From assembly GCA_944320305.1 (NCBI GenBank), contig CALUGW010000008.1, forward strand, positions 1 through 64,000: a stretch of 64,000 bases of DNA, read 5' to 3'. The position numbers and the translations under genes are program-made. The stretch is from an uncultured Prevotella sp. Lineage in GTDB: Bacteria > Bacteroidota > Bacteroidia > Bacteroidales > Bacteroidaceae. Within the stretch, counting starts at the first letter, position 1. Each line of letters begins with the position of its first letter. This document shows positions 8,631 through 18,622 of this stretch, in pieces. The notes beneath the pieces are model-generated. The model was not told where the DNA came from, made no database searches, and worked only from the letters and a program-made list of their open reading frames with translations.

Positions 8631-9626
8631 TTATCTGAACGAGTCAGTGAGCAGTTTGATCTCAATCTGCGGGCTGATGCGCTCGTAGAGTATGTTGTAC
8701 ACGGCGTCGAGTATCGGCATGTTCACGTGCAGATGCCTGTTTATTTCCTTCATGCACTTGGTGCCGAAGTATCCCTCGGCGATCATCTCCATCTCTATCT
8801 GTGCGCTCTTCACGCTGTATCCCTTGCCTATCATGGTGCCGAACGTGCGGTTGCGCGAGAAGTTGCTGTAGCCTGTCACGAGCAGGTCGCCCAGATAGAC
8901 CGAGTCATAGACGTTGCGCTCTATCGGGTGTACGGCTGTGAGCAGGCGCGACATCTCCTGCACCGCGTTCGACATGAGCACGGCCTGGAAGTTGTCGCCG
9001 AACTTCAGTCCGCTGCAGATGCCCGCCGCGATGGCGTAGACATTCTTCAGCACCGACGAGTATTCGATGCCAATCACGTCGTCGCTGGTCTTGGTCTTGA
9101 TGAAGTCGCAGGCCAGAACGTCGGCAAAGGCCTGTGCCTTCTCCCTGTCGGAGCAGCCCACTGTCAGGTATGACAGGCGCTCCAGGGCCACCTCCTCGGC
9201 GTGCGACGGGCCTCCCAGGCACGACAGGTTCTCGTAGGGCACATCGTAGACCTGGTGGAAATATTCCGAGCAGACAAGGTTCTCGTCGGGCACAATGCCC
9301 TTGATGGCCGTCACCACGAACTTGTCTTTCAGTCTGACGCGGAGCTTCTTCAGGTGGTTTTTGATATAGGGCGACGGGGTGACGAACACCAGCGTGTCAT
9401 AGCTTTCGGCTATCTTGTTGAGGTCGCTGGAGAAGAATATCTCGTCGATGTTGAACCTCACGCCCATGAGATAGGCCGGATTGTGGCCCAGCCGCCTGAA
9501 ATCCTCGATGCGGTCGTCGCGCCGCATGTACCAGCCGATATGGTGCGTGTGGCCCACCACTATCTTTGCGATAGCAGTGGCCCAGCTGCCTCCGCCGATG
9601 ATTGCTATTTTTCCGCAGTCGAACAT
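8631..9626 (-). CDS. gpsA: Glycerol-3-phosphate dehydrogenase, NAD(P)+
   Basis: This 331-residue cytosolic enzyme reduces dihydroxyacetone phosphate to sn-glycerol-3-phosphate for phospholipid synthesis. A Rossmann NAD(P)-binding motif lies at the N-terminus ([16 protein letters not shown], residues about 7-22), a conserved [12 protein letters not shown] segment in the middle, and the catalytic lysine in [14 protein letters not shown]. It is between lysS and pgi in a conserved minus-strand run. The start at 9626 puts the Rossmann motif at the usual distance. Confidence 0.96.
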   Translation of the reverse strand: MFDCGKIAIIGGGSWATAIAKIVVGHTHHIGWYMRRDDRIEDFRRLGHNPAYLMGVRFNIDEIFFSSDLNKIAESYDTLVFVTPSPYIKNHLKKLRVRLKDKFVVTAIKGIVPDENLVCSEYFHQVYDVPYENLSCLGGPSHAEEVALERLSYLTVGCSDREKAQAFADVLACDFIKTKTSDDVIGIEYSSVLKNVYAIAAGICSGLKFGDNFQAVLMSNAVQEMSRLLTAVHPIERNVYDSVYLGDLLVTGYSNFSRNRTFGTMIGKGYSVKSAQIEMEMIAEGYFGTKCMKEINRHLHVNMPILDAVYNILYERISPQIEIKLLTDSFR

Positions 9627-9665
9627 TTCTTTTTCACTTAGAGTCCATGAGCAGAGTCCGGCGCT

Positions 9666-9720
9666 CCCGGCTGGCGGCCGTCATCCGCTTTTGCGGTTGC
9701 GCGCCGCGCCGCCAGCCGGG
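9666..9720 (-). other. Hairpin between lysS and gpsA
   Basis: A perfect 13-bp G+C-rich inverted repeat (9666-9678 and 9708-9720) with a 29-base loop lies in the 105-base gap. No T tract follows in the minus direction, so it may be an mRNA-processing or stability element rather than a terminator. Confidence 0.5.
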
Positions 9721-9731
9721 CCCGTGCCTGG

Positions 9732-11477
9732 TCATTCCGTTTCTCCGGTCTTGTTCGCGGCCTCTATCCACGCCGCGAACGTCTCCACCTTCGGGTTGTC
9801 GTATCCAAGTTTGTATTTCTTGTTCACGCCGCAGACGTCCATCTGGAGCTTCTGCGGGTTAACGTCCCTGATGTCCTGCACGAGGTAGTAGCCGCACTTG
9901 TTGAGCACGGGCACCCACTGCTCCTCCACGCCCAGGGCCGCCCATTCTGCGTTTGAGCTGCGCGGAGCCTTGTGCTCGGGGCGCATCTGCGGGAAGAAGA
10001 GCACCTCCTGTATGAACGTCTTGCCCGTCATGAGCATCACCAGGCGGTCTATGCCGATGCCAATGCCGCTGGTCGGCGGCATGCCGTACTGCAGGGCGCG
10101 CAGGAAGTCGTGGTCAATGACCATTGCCTCGTCGTCGCCCTTGTCGGCCAGGCGCATCTGGTCTATGAAGCGCTGCTCCTGGTCTATCGGGTCGTTCAGC
10201 TCGGAGTAGGCGTTGGCCAGCTCCTTGCCGTTGACCATCAGCTCGAACCGCTCGGTCAGCCCGGGCTTCGAGCGGTGCATCTTCGTCAGCGGCGACATCT
10301 CCACAGGATAGTCGGTGATGAACGTAGGCTGTATGAATGTGCCCTCGCAGAACTCTCCGAAGATTTCGTCGATGAGCTTTCCCTTGCCCATCGTGTCGTC
10401 AGTCTCCATGCCCAGCTTGCCGCACACCTCGCGTATCTGGGCCTCGTCCATGCCGTTGAGGTCATAGCCGGTCTTCTCCTTTATGGCGTCGAGTATGGGC
10501 AGCCGGCGGTAGGGGGCCTTGAAGCTCACGATGTTGCCGTCTATCTCGCGCTCCGTCGTTCCGTTTACGGCCACGCAGACCGTCTCCAGGAGTTTCTCCG
10601 TGAAGGCCATCATCCAGTTGTAGTCCTTGTACTGCACGTAGAGTTCCATGCAGGTGAACTCCGGGTTGTGGTTGCGGTCCATGCCCTCGTTGCGGAAGTT
10701 CTTGCCTATTTCGTAGACGCCCTCAAAGCCGCCGACAATCAGTCTTTTGAGATACAGTTCCGTGGCTATGCGCATATACATATCGGAGTCGAGCGCGTTG
10801 AAGTGCGTTATGAACGGTCTTGCGCTCGCTCCGCCGGGTATGTTCTGCAGCACGGGCGTCTCCACTTCGGTATATCCGGCCTCGTCGAGCACGCGGCGGA
10901 TGGTCCTTATCACGGTGGCGCGCTTCTGGAATGTGTCCTTCACGCCGTCGTTGACCACCAGGTCAACGTATCTCTGGCGGTAGCGCAGCTCCGGGTCGTC
11001 AAACTTGTCGTAGGCCACGCCGTCCTTATATTTCACGATGGGCAGCGGCTTGAGGCTCTTCGAGAGCAGCGTCAGCTCCTTGGCGTGTACGGAGATCTCT
11101 CCTGTCTGCGTGCGGAACACAAATCCTTTCACGCCGATAAAGTCGCCGATGTCGAGCAGACGCTTGAACACCTTATTATATAAGTCCTTGTCGTCGCCCG
11201 GACAGATGTCGTCGCGGGTGATGTACACCTGTATTCTGCCTTTTGAGTCTTGCAGTTCGGCAAAGCTGGCCTTGCCCATCACGCGGCGGCTCATCATCCG
11301 TCCGGCGATGCAGACCTCACTCGGCTCGGCTTCATCACTGAAGTCTGCCTTGATGTCTGTAGAGAAAGCGTTGGTGGGATATTCTGCGGCGGGATAGGGG
11401 TCAATGCCCATGTCGCGCAGTTCCTGCAGGCTTTGGCGTCGGCCAATTTCCTGTTCACTCAGTTCTAAAACGTTCAT
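9732..11477 (-). CDS. lysS: Lysyl-tRNA synthetase, class II
   Basis: This 581-residue enzyme charges tRNA-Lys. An OB-fold anticodon-binding domain (about residues 55-150, [20 protein letters not shown]) precedes the class II catalytic core with motif 2 [20 protein letters not shown] and motif 3 [15 protein letters not shown]. After motif 3 there is a C-terminal extension of about 75 residues ([20 protein letters not shown]), also usual in Bacteroidota. It is the first gene of the run to gpsA, pgi and the HAD gene. A minus-strand promoter box lies at 11508-11515. Confidence 0.98.
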   Translation of the reverse strand: MNVLELSEQEIGRRQSLQELRDMGIDPYPAAEYPTNAFSTDIKADFSDEAEPSEVCIAGRMMSRRVMGKASFAELQDSKGRIQVYITRDDICPGDDKDLYNKVFKRLLDIGDFIGVKGFVFRTQTGEISVHAKELTLLSKSLKPLPIVKYKDGVAYDKFDDPELRYRQRYVDLVVNDGVKDTFQKRATVIRTIRRVLDEAGYTEVETPVLQNIPGGASARPFITHFNALDSDMYMRIATELYLKRLIVGGFEGVYEIGKNFRNEGMDRNHNPEFTCMELYVQYKDYNWMMAFTEKLLETVCVAVNGTTEREIDGNIVSFKAPYRRLPILDAIKEKTGYDLNGMDEAQIREVCGKLGMETDDTMGKGKLIDEIFGEFCEGTFIQPTFITDYPVEMSPLTKMHRSKPGLTERFELMVNGKELANAYSELNDPIDQEQRFIDQMRLADKGDDEAMVIDHDFLRALQYGMPPTSGIGIGIDRLVMLMTGKTFIQEVLFFPQMRPEHKAPRSSNAEWAALGVEEQWVPVLNKCGYYLVQDIRDVNPQKLQMDVCGVNKKYKLGYDNPKVETFAAWIEAANKTGETE

Positions 11478-11507
11478 AATACTTCGAATATCTGTCTATT
11501 GTAGCTG

Positions 11508-11515
11508 CAAATTTA
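11508..11515 (-). promoter_or_regulatory. Promoter -7 box for lysS
   Basis: The minus strand reads TAAATTTG here, matching TAnnTTTG, 31 bases before the lysS start. No clear -33 TTTG is seen at the expected spacing. Confidence 0.5.
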
Positions 11516-11669
11516 CTAATTTTATTTTGATTGCACGTTCTTTTTTGCTTTTATTATCACCTTGCCGTCGGCCGGAACCATATCCGTCGGCAGACCGCCC
11601 ATGCCGGTCAGGGCTGCCGACGCGCCGCGGCAGTCTGCGGCAGTGTGCCTATTTTTGAGTTAAAACAAA

Positions 11670-12050
11670 TTCGCAATGTTTAAAATTCCGCAGTTTTTAC
11701 CCTCTCAAATTTCGCGAATTTGAAAACGGAAACACTTTTGCCTGAAATACGCGCAGCATGAGTGTGCAGCCGTAACTTATTGGGCCAATTAGACTTATTA
11801 GTCCAATTGGTCTGATTGTGCAACTTTTTCAGCCCCCGAAACCACCATTTTTCAGCCCCAAAACGGCCTTTCCTGCCTTGCAAGAAGGGCCTTTTCGCAC
11901 TCCAATATAGGTCATTTTGCATTCCAATATGGCCTATATCGCATTGCAATATGGGTCATATTGCATAGCGGCGGCCTGTTTTTCGCAAAAAAGAGGGGCA
12001 AAAACCGCCGGAATTTTTCTATTTCGGCGGGAAATGAAGTGTTAATTTTC
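11670..12050 (+). repeat. Composite intergenic repeat, copy I, with five 22-nt palindromic units
   Basis: The gap 11478-12370 between lysS and menI holds no gene. This element starts near TTTAAAATTCC, carries the box ATGAGTGTGCAGCCGTAAC at 11758-11776, then five consecutive 22-nt units at 11858-11967 of the type GCAATATGGGTCATATTGC, and ends with a CCGCCG/CGGCGG hairpin (12005-12030) and TGAAGTGTTAA. Copies with the same order of parts lie at 53430-53840 and 60560-60945. Boundaries are approximate. Confidence 0.75.
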
Positions 12051-12087
12051 AGGAGGCAGGAGACAGGAGTCAGGAGTCAGGAGACAG

Positions 12088-12175
12088 ACAATAGCTTTGC
12101 CGTGGGGCAGGAGACAGGAGACGGGAGGCGGACAATAGCTTTGCCGTGGGGCAGGAGACAGGAGACGGGAGGCGG
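12088..12175 (+). repeat. Two perfect copies of a 44-bp tandem repeat
   Basis: The unit beginning ACAATAGCTTTGCCGTGGGG is repeated exactly at 12088-12131 and 12132-12175. Degenerate GGAGACAGGAGTCAGGAG words precede it (12050-12087). It lies 60 bases upstream of the menI promoter. Confidence 0.9.
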
Positions 12176-12234
12176 ACAACAACCGCATCGGCTATTTTTC
12201 TTAACTCTTAATTCTTCATTCTTCATTAATTTTG

Positions 12235-12242
12235 TACCTTTG
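12235..12242 (+). promoter_or_regulatory. Promoter -7 box of the menaquinone operon
   Basis: TACCTTTG matches TAnnTTTG; a T-rich stretch precedes it, without a clear -33. It implies a leader of about 120 bases before the first gene at 12371. Confidence 0.65.
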
Positions 12243-12370
12243 CATACAGGAACATATTTTATACAACGGGTTTTGAAAACAGATGCGTTTCGGCGGCGTG
12301 GCGTGCGGCAGCGGTCTTTGTGAGTGGCACTGTGGCGCGTCGCGGTGGTGCCGGGCGCAGCTTTTAAGCA

Positions 12371-12796
12371 ATGGATTTAGAAGAAATAAAGAAGTTTATA
12401 GCCCAGAAGCCGAATATGGCTCAGGCCATCGGGATGGAGTTTGTGTCAACTCCCGACCCCGACTCGTGCATGGCCCGGATGACAATAGACGGCCGCAACT
12501 GCCAGCCCATGGGGCTGCTGAGCGGCGGCGCGTCGCTTGCCCTGGCCGAATATCTGGCCGGCGTAGGCTCGTCGGCCCTCTGTCCGGGCAAGGCTTGCGT
12601 GGGCGTCAACGTCAGCGGAAGCCACGTCAGGAGCGCTTTCGTGGGCGACACGGTCACGGCCGTGGCGCGCGTTGTGCACAAGGGGCGCACGCTCCACGTG
12701 TGGAACGTCACGCTGAGAGACTCCGGCGGAACGGTGCTTTCCACCGCGAGCGTCATGAACTTTATTGTGGACAAGCCGCTGGAGGCACCGCAATGA
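12371..12796 (+). CDS. menI: Hotdog-fold thioesterase, probable 1,4-dihydroxy-2-naphthoyl-CoA hydrolase
   Basis: This 141-residue hotdog-fold acyl-CoA thioesterase (PaaI/YdiI type) contains GLLSGGASLALAEYLA, with the segment normally holding the catalytic acidic residue on the central helix (E in LALAEY, about residue 59), and GVNVSGSHVRSAFVGDTV. Its place at the head of the men operon, overlapping menF by ATGA, strongly suggests hydrolysis of DHNA-CoA to DHNA in menaquinone synthesis. The specific substrate is inferred from context. Confidence 0.8.
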   Translation: MDLEEIKKFIAQKPNMAQAIGMEFVSTPDPDSCMARMTIDGRNCQPMGLLSGGASLALAEYLAGVGSSALCPGKACVGVNVSGSHVRSAFVGDTVTAVARVVHKGRTLHVWNVTLRDSGGTVLSTASVMNFIVDKPLEAPQ

Positions 12797-13872
12797 CGGC
12801 CCGCGCGTTTTTCCGCCTGCCTTACGCCGACAGCTATTGTGCGGTGGAGCAGCTCTCCGGCAGCCCGGCCCGGCTGGCGTCGGTCGCCGGCGCCGGCGGG
12901 CGGAGCGGCTTCATCATCGCTCCTTTTGACGCCACGGAGGCTGAGCCGGTGCTGCTTCTGCGGCCCGACAGGGTGGAGTGGAGGCCCGTCGAGGCCGAGA
13001 CAGCCGTGGCCAGCCGCCTGCCGCGCCCTGAGGCTGATGCCGCCGCGGAGCGCAAGGCCTATGCCGCCGACTTCGCGCGCTGTCACCGGCAGCTCGTGGC
13101 GGGGCGCTTCCTGAAGCTCGTGCTGGCCCGCCGCTCCGTGGAGCGCATGGCCCGGCGGGTGGCCCCGGAGCAGCTCTTCCTGCGCGCCTGCCGCCTTTAT
13201 CCGCGAATGTTTGTGGCTCTTGTGGAGGCGCCGCAGTGCGGCACGTGGCTTGCGGCCACGCCCGAGCTGCTGCTCGGAGGCGACGGCGGACGGTGGCACA
13301 CGGTGGCTCTGGCCGGCACAATGAGGCTCGAGGGCGGCGCTTTGGGCTTTGACTGTCCGCCGTCGCCCGCCGGCCCGGCCTCCGACGCCATGAGCTGGAG
13401 TGCCAAGAACAGGCTTGAGCAGCGTCTTGTGGCCGACTATATCGGCTCCGTGCTGCGCCCTTTCGCGGCGGACGTGAGCCGCAAGGCTGCCCGCACGGTG
13501 CGTGCCGGAGACATTGTCCACCTGCGCAGCGACTTCGACTTCGCGCTCGCTCCGGGCAAGAGCGGGGGCGAGCTGGCCGACGCCCTTCACCCCACGCCTG
13601 CCGTCTGCGGCCTGCCCAAGGACGCGGCGCGGAGCTTCATCCTCGCGGCAGAGCATTCGCCGAGGAGCTATTACAGCGGGTTCATGGGACCGCTCGGCCT
13701 CGGCGGAGCCACCAACCTGTTCGTAACGCTGCGCTGCATGAGGATTGAGGGCCGTGAGTGCGGCCTCTATGCCGGCGGCGGCCTGCTGCCCGACAGCGTG
13801 GAGGAGCAGGAGTGGCGCGAGACGGAGGCCAAGATGGACACCATGCGCCGTGTGATAGGCGACGCAATCTGA
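12793..13872 (+). CDS. menF: Isochorismate synthase
   Basis: This 359-residue enzyme converts chorismate to isochorismate, the entry step of menaquinone synthesis. The chorismate-binding C-terminal domain is clear: KLVLARRS, LAGTMRL, KNRLEQRLVADYI, HLRSDFDFAL, HPTPAVCGLPKDAA and YYSGFMGPLG. I set the start at ATG 12793, which overlaps the menI stop; a longer frame beginning at 12283 lies antisense-like across menI and is not credible. It is followed 24 bases later by menD. Confidence 0.93.
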   Translation: MTARAFFRLPYADSYCAVEQLSGSPARLASVAGAGGRSGFIIAPFDATEAEPVLLLRPDRVEWRPVEAETAVASRLPRPEADAAAERKAYAADFARCHRQLVAGRFLKLVLARRSVERMARRVAPEQLFLRACRLYPRMFVALVEAPQCGTWLAATPELLLGGDGGRWHTVALAGTMRLEGGALGFDCPPSPAGPASDAMSWSAKNRLEQRLVADYIGSVLRPFAADVSRKAARTVRAGDIVHLRSDFDFALAPGKSGGELADALHPTPAVCGLPKDAARSFILAAEHSPRSYYSGFMGPLGLGGATNLFVTLRCMRIEGRECGLYAGGGLLPDSVEEQEWRETEAKMDTMRRVIGDAI

Positions 13873-13896
13873 AAAGACAAAGCAACTTACACATAA

Positions 13897-15585
13897 ATGT
13901 ACAGCGACAAGGAAAACGTTAACATACTGACAGCCCTGCTCGTGGCCCACGGCGTGACCGATGCCGTGGTCTGCCCCGGCAGCCGCAATGCGCCCATCGC
14001 GCACAACCTGAACGAGTGCCCGGAGGTGCGCTGCCATCCCGTCACCGACGAGCGTTCGGCGGGCTTCGTGGCACTGGGCATCGCCCTTGCCACGCGCCGC
14101 CCGGTGGTGGTGTGTGTCACTTCAGGCTCAGCCCTGCTCAATCTCGCCCCCGCCGTGGCCGAAGCCGCTTACCGCCACGTGCCTCTTGTGGTGGTCTCGG
14201 CAGACAGGCCGCAGGCCTGGATAGACCAGCTCGACGGCCAGACCCTGCCGCAGGGCGACGCTCTGGGGCGGTTCGTGAGGTGTGCCGTGAGCCTGCCTGA
14301 GCCTCACGACGCCGTGGAACGCTGGCACTGCAACCGCCTGGTGAACGAGGCGTTGTGCCGCGCCGCGTGGCGTCGGCCCGCGCCCGTGCATATCAATGTG
14401 CCCATAACGGAGCCGCTTTTCGGCTTCACCGTTGACAGGCTGCCCGTGGAGCGCGTGTTCAGACTCATGACGCAGGAGGGCGCCAGGGGCTGTCCGGGCG
14501 CGTTGGCAGAGGCTTTCGGCCGTGCCGGGCGGCCGATGGTGGTGCTCGGCCAGACCGACGGCCAGACCATAGGCGGCGACATTCTGGAGCGGTTGTGCCG
14601 CCGTGCCGTTGTGCTTTTCGAGCCGCTGGCCTGCGGCGGGGGCGCGGTGCGCTTCGACGAGGCACTTTATGCCCTGGGCGACGACGCCGCTTTCCGTCCT
14701 GACCTGGTGGTCTATGCGGGCGACACCGTGGTGAGCAAGCGTCTCAGGCAGTTCCTCAGGCGGTCGGCCGCGCCCACCTTCATGCTCACGCCGTGCGCCG
14801 ACAGTCTGCCAGACCCCACACAGTGGCTGGCCGGGGTGGTGGAGTATGGCGGCGCGGAGGGGCTGCGCTCCATTCTCTCCGCACTGGCGGCTGACGGTGC
14901 CGCCGGCAGCGGCAGCGCCGGTTTCATGGCTCGGTGGCAGGCGGCGCTTGCCGCCGCCGATGCCAACGCCGCCTCTTTCGACCCGCCGTTCTCGCAAATG
15001 GCGGTGGTGAAATACTTTGAGGAGCAGCTCGACGACATGGAGGACGATGTATGCATACACTACGCCAACAGCTCGGCGGTGCGCCTGGCGAACATTTATG
15101 CGGGGCATTATGTGTGGTGCAACAGGGGGCTCAACGGCATTGAGGGCAGCCTGTCAACCGCTGCCGGCCACTCCATGGCCACGCGGTCGAGGGTGTTCTG
15201 CGTCATCGGCGACCTGAGCTTCTTCTACGACCAGAACGCCCTGTGGAACACGTCGCTGCGCGGCAACCTGCGCATACTGCTGCTCAACAACCGCTGCGGC
15301 GGCATATTCAGCCGTCTGGACGGGCTGGAGCGGAGCGCGGCGCGCGACCCGCTGGTGGCCGCCGCGCACAATGCTGACGCGCGTGGCATATGCGCCCAGA
15401 ACGACATAGGCTATCTGCGGGCCGACGACGCTGACTCGATGAGGCTCGGGGTGCTTGCGCTGCTGACGCGCGAGTCGACCCGACCGATGCTTCTGGAGGT
15501 GTTCACCGACGCGGCGGCCGACGCCGACGCGCTGCGCGGATATTACCGCCGGCTGCGCGGCGCCATGCAGGAGAGCAACCGATAA
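13897..15585 (+). CDS. menD: SEPHCHC synthase
   Basis: This 562-residue ThDP-dependent enzyme joins 2-oxoglutarate and isochorismate to 2-succinyl-5-enolpyruvyl-6-hydroxy-3-cyclohexene-1-carboxylate. The N-terminal pyrimidine-binding domain contains [20 protein letters not shown] and [19 protein letters not shown]. The C-terminal diphosphate-binding domain contains [13 protein letters not shown], followed by [11 protein letters not shown]. Its length is typical. It is the third gene of the men operon; its stop is 23 bases before the preferred menB start. Confidence 0.96.
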   Translation: MYSDKENVNILTALLVAHGVTDAVVCPGSRNAPIAHNLNECPEVRCHPVTDERSAGFVALGIALATRRPVVVCVTSGSALLNLAPAVAEAAYRHVPLVVVSADRPQAWIDQLDGQTLPQGDALGRFVRCAVSLPEPHDAVERWHCNRLVNEALCRAAWRRPAPVHINVPITEPLFGFTVDRLPVERVFRLMTQEGARGCPGALAEAFGRAGRPMVVLGQTDGQTIGGDILERLCRRAVVLFEPLACGGGAVRFDEALYALGDDAAFRPDLVVYAGDTVVSKRLRQFLRRSAAPTFMLTPCADSLPDPTQWLAGVVEYGGAEGLRSILSALAADGAAGSGSAGFMARWQAALAAADANAASFDPPFSQMAVVKYFEEQLDDMEDDVCIHYANSSAVRLANIYAGHYVWCNRGLNGIEGSLSTAAGHSMATRSRVFCVIGDLSFFYDQNALWNTSLRGNLRILLLNNRCGGIFSRLDGLERSAARDPLVAAAHNADARGICAQNDIGYLRADDADSMRLGVLALLTRESTRPMLLEVFTDAAADADALRGYYRRLRGAMQESNR

Positions 15586-15608
15586 TGATATTAATTAAAA
15601 ATAAAATT

Positions 15609-16436
15609 ATGGAAAATAGAGAATGGAAGCACATCGAGGGCTTTGACTTCAAGGAAATACTGTTCGACGAGTTCGAGGGGATAGCCCGCATAACCATCAA
15701 CCGTCCGCGCTACCGCAACGCCTTCACGCCGCGCACGACGTGGGAGATGAGCCGGGCGTTCGCCTGGTGCCGCGAGGCGCAGCGCATAGGTGTGGTAATA
15801 CTGACGGGCGCCGGCGACAAGGCGTTCTGCTCGGGCGGCGACATGAACGTGAAGGGCCGGGGCGGCTATGTGGGCGAGGACGGAGTGCCGAGGCTCAACG
15901 TGCTCGATGTGCAGCGGCAGATACGGTCGCTGCCAAAGCCGGTCATCGCCATGGTGAACGGCTACGCCATCGGCGGCGGGCACGTGCTGCACCTGATGTG
16001 CGACCTGACCATAGCGAGCCAGAACGCCATCTTCGGGCAGACAGGACCCAAGGTGGGGTCGTTCGACGCCGGTTTCGGCGCCAGCTATCTGGCGCGCATA
16101 GTGGGGCAGAAAAAGGCCCGCGAGATATGGTTCCTGTGCCGGCAGTACAGTGCGGAGGAGGCCGAGCGCATGGGCATGGTGAACAAGGTGGTGCCCCCGG
16201 AGCGTCTGGAGGACGAGTGCGTGGAGTGGGCCAAGACCATGATGGAGCGCAGTCCGCTGGCCCTCAGGATGATAAAGGCCGGGCTGAATGCCGAGCTTGA
16301 CGGCCAGGCGGGCATTCAGGAGCTGGCAGGCGACGCCACAATGCTCTACTACTTTCTGGACGAGGCGCAGGAAGGGGGGCGGGCCTTTCTGGAGAAGCGC
16401 AAGCCCGACTTCAGCAAATATCCCAAACTGCCGTGA
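15609..16436 (+). CDS. menB: 1,4-Dihydroxy-2-naphthoyl-CoA synthase
   Basis: This 275-residue crotonase-fold enzyme cyclises o-succinylbenzoyl-CoA. It has the oxyanion-hole segments [12 protein letters not shown] and [14 protein letters not shown], and the MenB-type [17 protein letters not shown] prefer the start at 15609 ([20 protein letters not shown]), which follows a purine-rich stretch, over the in-frame ATG at 15585 that overlaps the menD stop. menC begins 41 bases after its stop. Confidence 0.95.
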   Translation: MENREWKHIEGFDFKEILFDEFEGIARITINRPRYRNAFTPRTTWEMSRAFAWCREAQRIGVVILTGAGDKAFCSGGDMNVKGRGGYVGEDGVPRLNVLDVQRQIRSLPKPVIAMVNGYAIGGGHVLHLMCDLTIASQNAIFGQTGPKVGSFDAGFGASYLARIVGQKKAREIWFLCRQYSAEEAERMGMVNKVVPPERLEDECVEWAKTMMERSPLALRMIKAGLNAELDGQAGIQELAGDATMLYYFLDEAQEGGRAFLEKRKPDFSKYPKLP

Positions 16437-16477
16437 CGGCAGGCGCCGCCGCGCACGACATAAACAAAAAAGTGAAA

Positions 16478-17518
16478 ATGGAGAAGAAATACGAAATAAG
16501 CATAACGCCGCGCACATTCCACTTCAAGCAGCCCGCAGGCACGTCGCGCGGAGTCTACACCGAGCGCACGTCGTGGCTGCTGGAGCTTACGGCGCCCGGC
16601 TGCCCGGGACGCAAGGGAGTGGGGGAGTGCGCCCCGCTGCCCGACCTGAGCTGCGACGCCGGGCCGCATTATGCCGAGACGCTGCGCTCGTTCTGCGACA
16701 GGTTTGAGCGCGAGGGCGAGATTGATTATGCCGCCATGGAGGACTATCCGTCGATGCTCTTCGGACTGGAGACGGCCGTGGCGGCGTTCCGCGCAGGCTC
16801 GGCCGCGCTGTTTGACACGGCGTTCAGCCGCGGCGAAGAGGGCATACCGGTCAACGGGCTGGTGTGGATGGGCACTTACGACGAGATGCTCAGCCGCATG
16901 GAAGAGAAGATAGAACAGGGATTCACGTGCGTGAAACTGAAGATAGGAGCCATTGATTTCGACGCGGAGATGGATCTGCTGAAGCGCATACGCAGCCGCT
17001 TCTCGCACCGTGAGATGCAGATAAGGCTCGACGCCAACTGCGCCTTTCCCACAGACGAGGCTCTCTACAAGCTGGAGCTGCTGTCGCAATATGCCGTGCA
17101 CTCCATCGAGCAGCCCATACGCACGCGCCGCTGGAGCGACATGGCGGGGCTGTGCCGCGACTCACCGCTGCCCATAGCTCTCGACGAGGAGCTTATCGGC
17201 GTGAACGACAGTGAGACAAAGGCCGAGCTGCTCAACATCATTAAGCCGGCCTACATCGTGCTCAAGCCGTCGCTGCACGGCGGAATGCGCGGCGTGGAGG
17301 AGTGGAAGCGGCTGGCCGACGACCGCGACATCGGCTCGTGGATAACCAGCGCGCTGGAGGCCAACGTGGGGCTGAACGCCGTGGCGCAGCTCGCGGCGCG
17401 CCTCTATGGCGACCGCATAACCACTCCGCAGGGTCTTGGCACCGGCCTGCTCTACACCGACAACATCGATATGCCGGTGGAGATAAGGCGGAACTCTCTA
17501 TGGTTCAGGCCGCAATGA
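16478..17518 (+). CDS. menC: o-Succinylbenzoate synthase
   Basis: This 346-residue enolase-superfamily enzyme dehydrates SHCHC to o-succinylbenzoate. Catalytic signatures are present: CVKLKIG (KxK), IRLDANCAF, the metal-binding SIEQPI, IALDEELIG and VLKPSLHGGM. The start at 16478 (MEKKYEIS) follows an A-rich stretch; an earlier ATG at 16433 overlaps menB and adds an unrelated sequence. Its stop overlaps the menE start (ATGA). Confidence 0.93.
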   Translation: MEKKYEISITPRTFHFKQPAGTSRGVYTERTSWLLELTAPGCPGRKGVGECAPLPDLSCDAGPHYAETLRSFCDRFEREGEIDYAAMEDYPSMLFGLETAVAAFRAGSAALFDTAFSRGEEGIPVNGLVWMGTYDEMLSRMEEKIEQGFTCVKLKIGAIDFDAEMDLLKRIRSRFSHREMQIRLDANCAFPTDEALYKLELLSQYAVHSIEQPIRTRRWSDMAGLCRDSPLPIALDEELIGVNDSETKAELLNIIKPAYIVLKPSLHGGMRGVEEWKRLADDRDIGSWITSALEANVGLNAVAQLAARLYGDRITTPQGLGTGLLYTDNIDMPVEIRRNSLWFRPQ

Positions 17519-18507
17519 TGACGCTTGATGAATTCCTTGCCGAGTGGCGCGGCGGAGCTGACCGAGTGCTCGTACACACCAGCGGCTCCACCGGCAAGCC
17601 CAAGCCTATGCTCGTTGAGAAGCGGCGCATGGCCGCCTCGGCCCGCATCACGTGCTCATTTCTGGGCCTTAAGCAGGGCGACACCGCCCTGCTCTGCATG
17701 CCGCTGGACTATATCGCGGGCAAGATGATGGCCGTCAGGGCGGAGGTGTGCGGGCTGCGGCTGCTCAGTGTGCCGCCGTCGGCCCACCCGCTGGTCTCGC
17801 TCGACGCCCCGCCGGTGTTCGCCGCCATGGTGCCCATGCAGGTCTACGGCTCGCTCCGTGCGCCGCGCGAGCGCGGGCTGCTGCGCGGCATACGCCACCT
17901 GATCATCGGCGGCGGGGCCGTTGACGACAGCATGGCCGCCGAACTGCGCGGCTTCCCCAACGCCGTGTGGAGCACATACGGCATGACCGAGACTCTGTCG
18001 CACGTGGCCCTGCGCCGTCTCAGCGGGCCGGAGGCCGACGAGTGGTACACGCCTTTGGGCGGCGTGGCCGTCAGTCTGACCGCCGGCGGCTGTCTTGTCA
18101 TAGACGCTCCGGCGGTGAGCGAGGCGCCGGTTGTCACCAACGATGTGGCCGAGCTGGCGCCCGACGGGCGCCGCTTCCGCATACTGGGACGCAAGGACAA
18201 CGTGATTTGCAGCGGCGGAATAAAGATTCAGGCCGAGGAGGTGGAGCGCAGGCTCGCCCGTCACCTGCGCGTGCCGTTTATGGTTACACACCGGCCGGAC
18301 CCAAAGTTCGGCCAGACCGTGGTGCTGCTGGTGCAGGCCGCCGACACGTCGGAGGCCAAGGAGGTCTGCCGCCGCGTGCTGCCCAAGTACTGGCAGCCGC
18401 ACTTCTATGTGGCTGTGGACAGGCTGCCGCTCACCGCCACGGGCAAGCCCGCACGCGCAGAGGCCGCCAGGGTCGCCGCGGCAGCGGCCGCGCCAGAGGC
18501 GTGCTGA
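17515..18507 (+). CDS. menE: o-Succinylbenzoate-CoA ligase
   Basis: This 330-residue member of the AMP-binding adenylate-forming family makes o-succinylbenzoyl-CoA. The nucleotide-binding motif HTSGSTGKPKPM lies only about 16 residues from the start. Further motifs are IIGGGAV, YGMTETLSHVAL and GRKDNVICSGGIKIQAEEVE, with a final lysine motif in LTATGKPAR. The short N-terminus agrees with Bacteroidota MenE forms as I remember them. The start at 17515 or 17518 overlaps the menC stop. A strong hairpin follows at 18564. Confidence 0.9.
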   Translation: MMTLDEFLAEWRGGADRVLVHTSGSTGKPKPMLVEKRRMAASARITCSFLGLKQGDTALLCMPLDYIAGKMMAVRAEVCGLRLLSVPPSAHPLVSLDAPPVFAAMVPMQVYGSLRAPRERGLLRGIRHLIIGGGAVDDSMAAELRGFPNAVWSTYGMTETLSHVALRRLSGPEADEWYTPLGGVAVSLTAGGCLVIDAPAVSEAPVVTNDVAELAPDGRRFRILGRKDNVICSGGIKIQAEEVERRLARHLRVPFMVTHRPDPKFGQTVVLLVQAADTSEAKEVCRRVLPKYWQPHFYVAVDRLPLTATGKPARAEAARVAAAAAAPEAC

Positions 18508-18563
18508 CAGCCGAAGCGGCGGCGTTCCGCCCGCCGGCCTGCGTTTGCAGGCTTATACAAATT

Positions 18564-18597
18564 GGCCCCAAACCGGTCGTCGGACCGGTCTGGGGCC
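18564..18597. terminator. Bidirectional terminator between menE and aroB
   Basis: GGCCCCA..ACCGGTC and GACCGGT..TGGGGCC form a nearly perfect 15-bp stem with a 4-base loop between the convergent genes menE (+) and aroB (-). Confidence 0.8.
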
Positions 18598-18622
18598 TTG
18601 CTTATGGCGTTGTCTGGGGCTT

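Noticed and set aside
12421..14037. 538-codon minus-strand frame across menI, menF and the start of menD
   Set aside because: It is antisense to three recognised genes and resembles no protein family.
17302..17514. 71-residue N-terminal extension of MenE
   Set aside because: It overlaps menC in another frame and is Arg-rich without similarity; the ATGA overlap at 17515 is the natural start.
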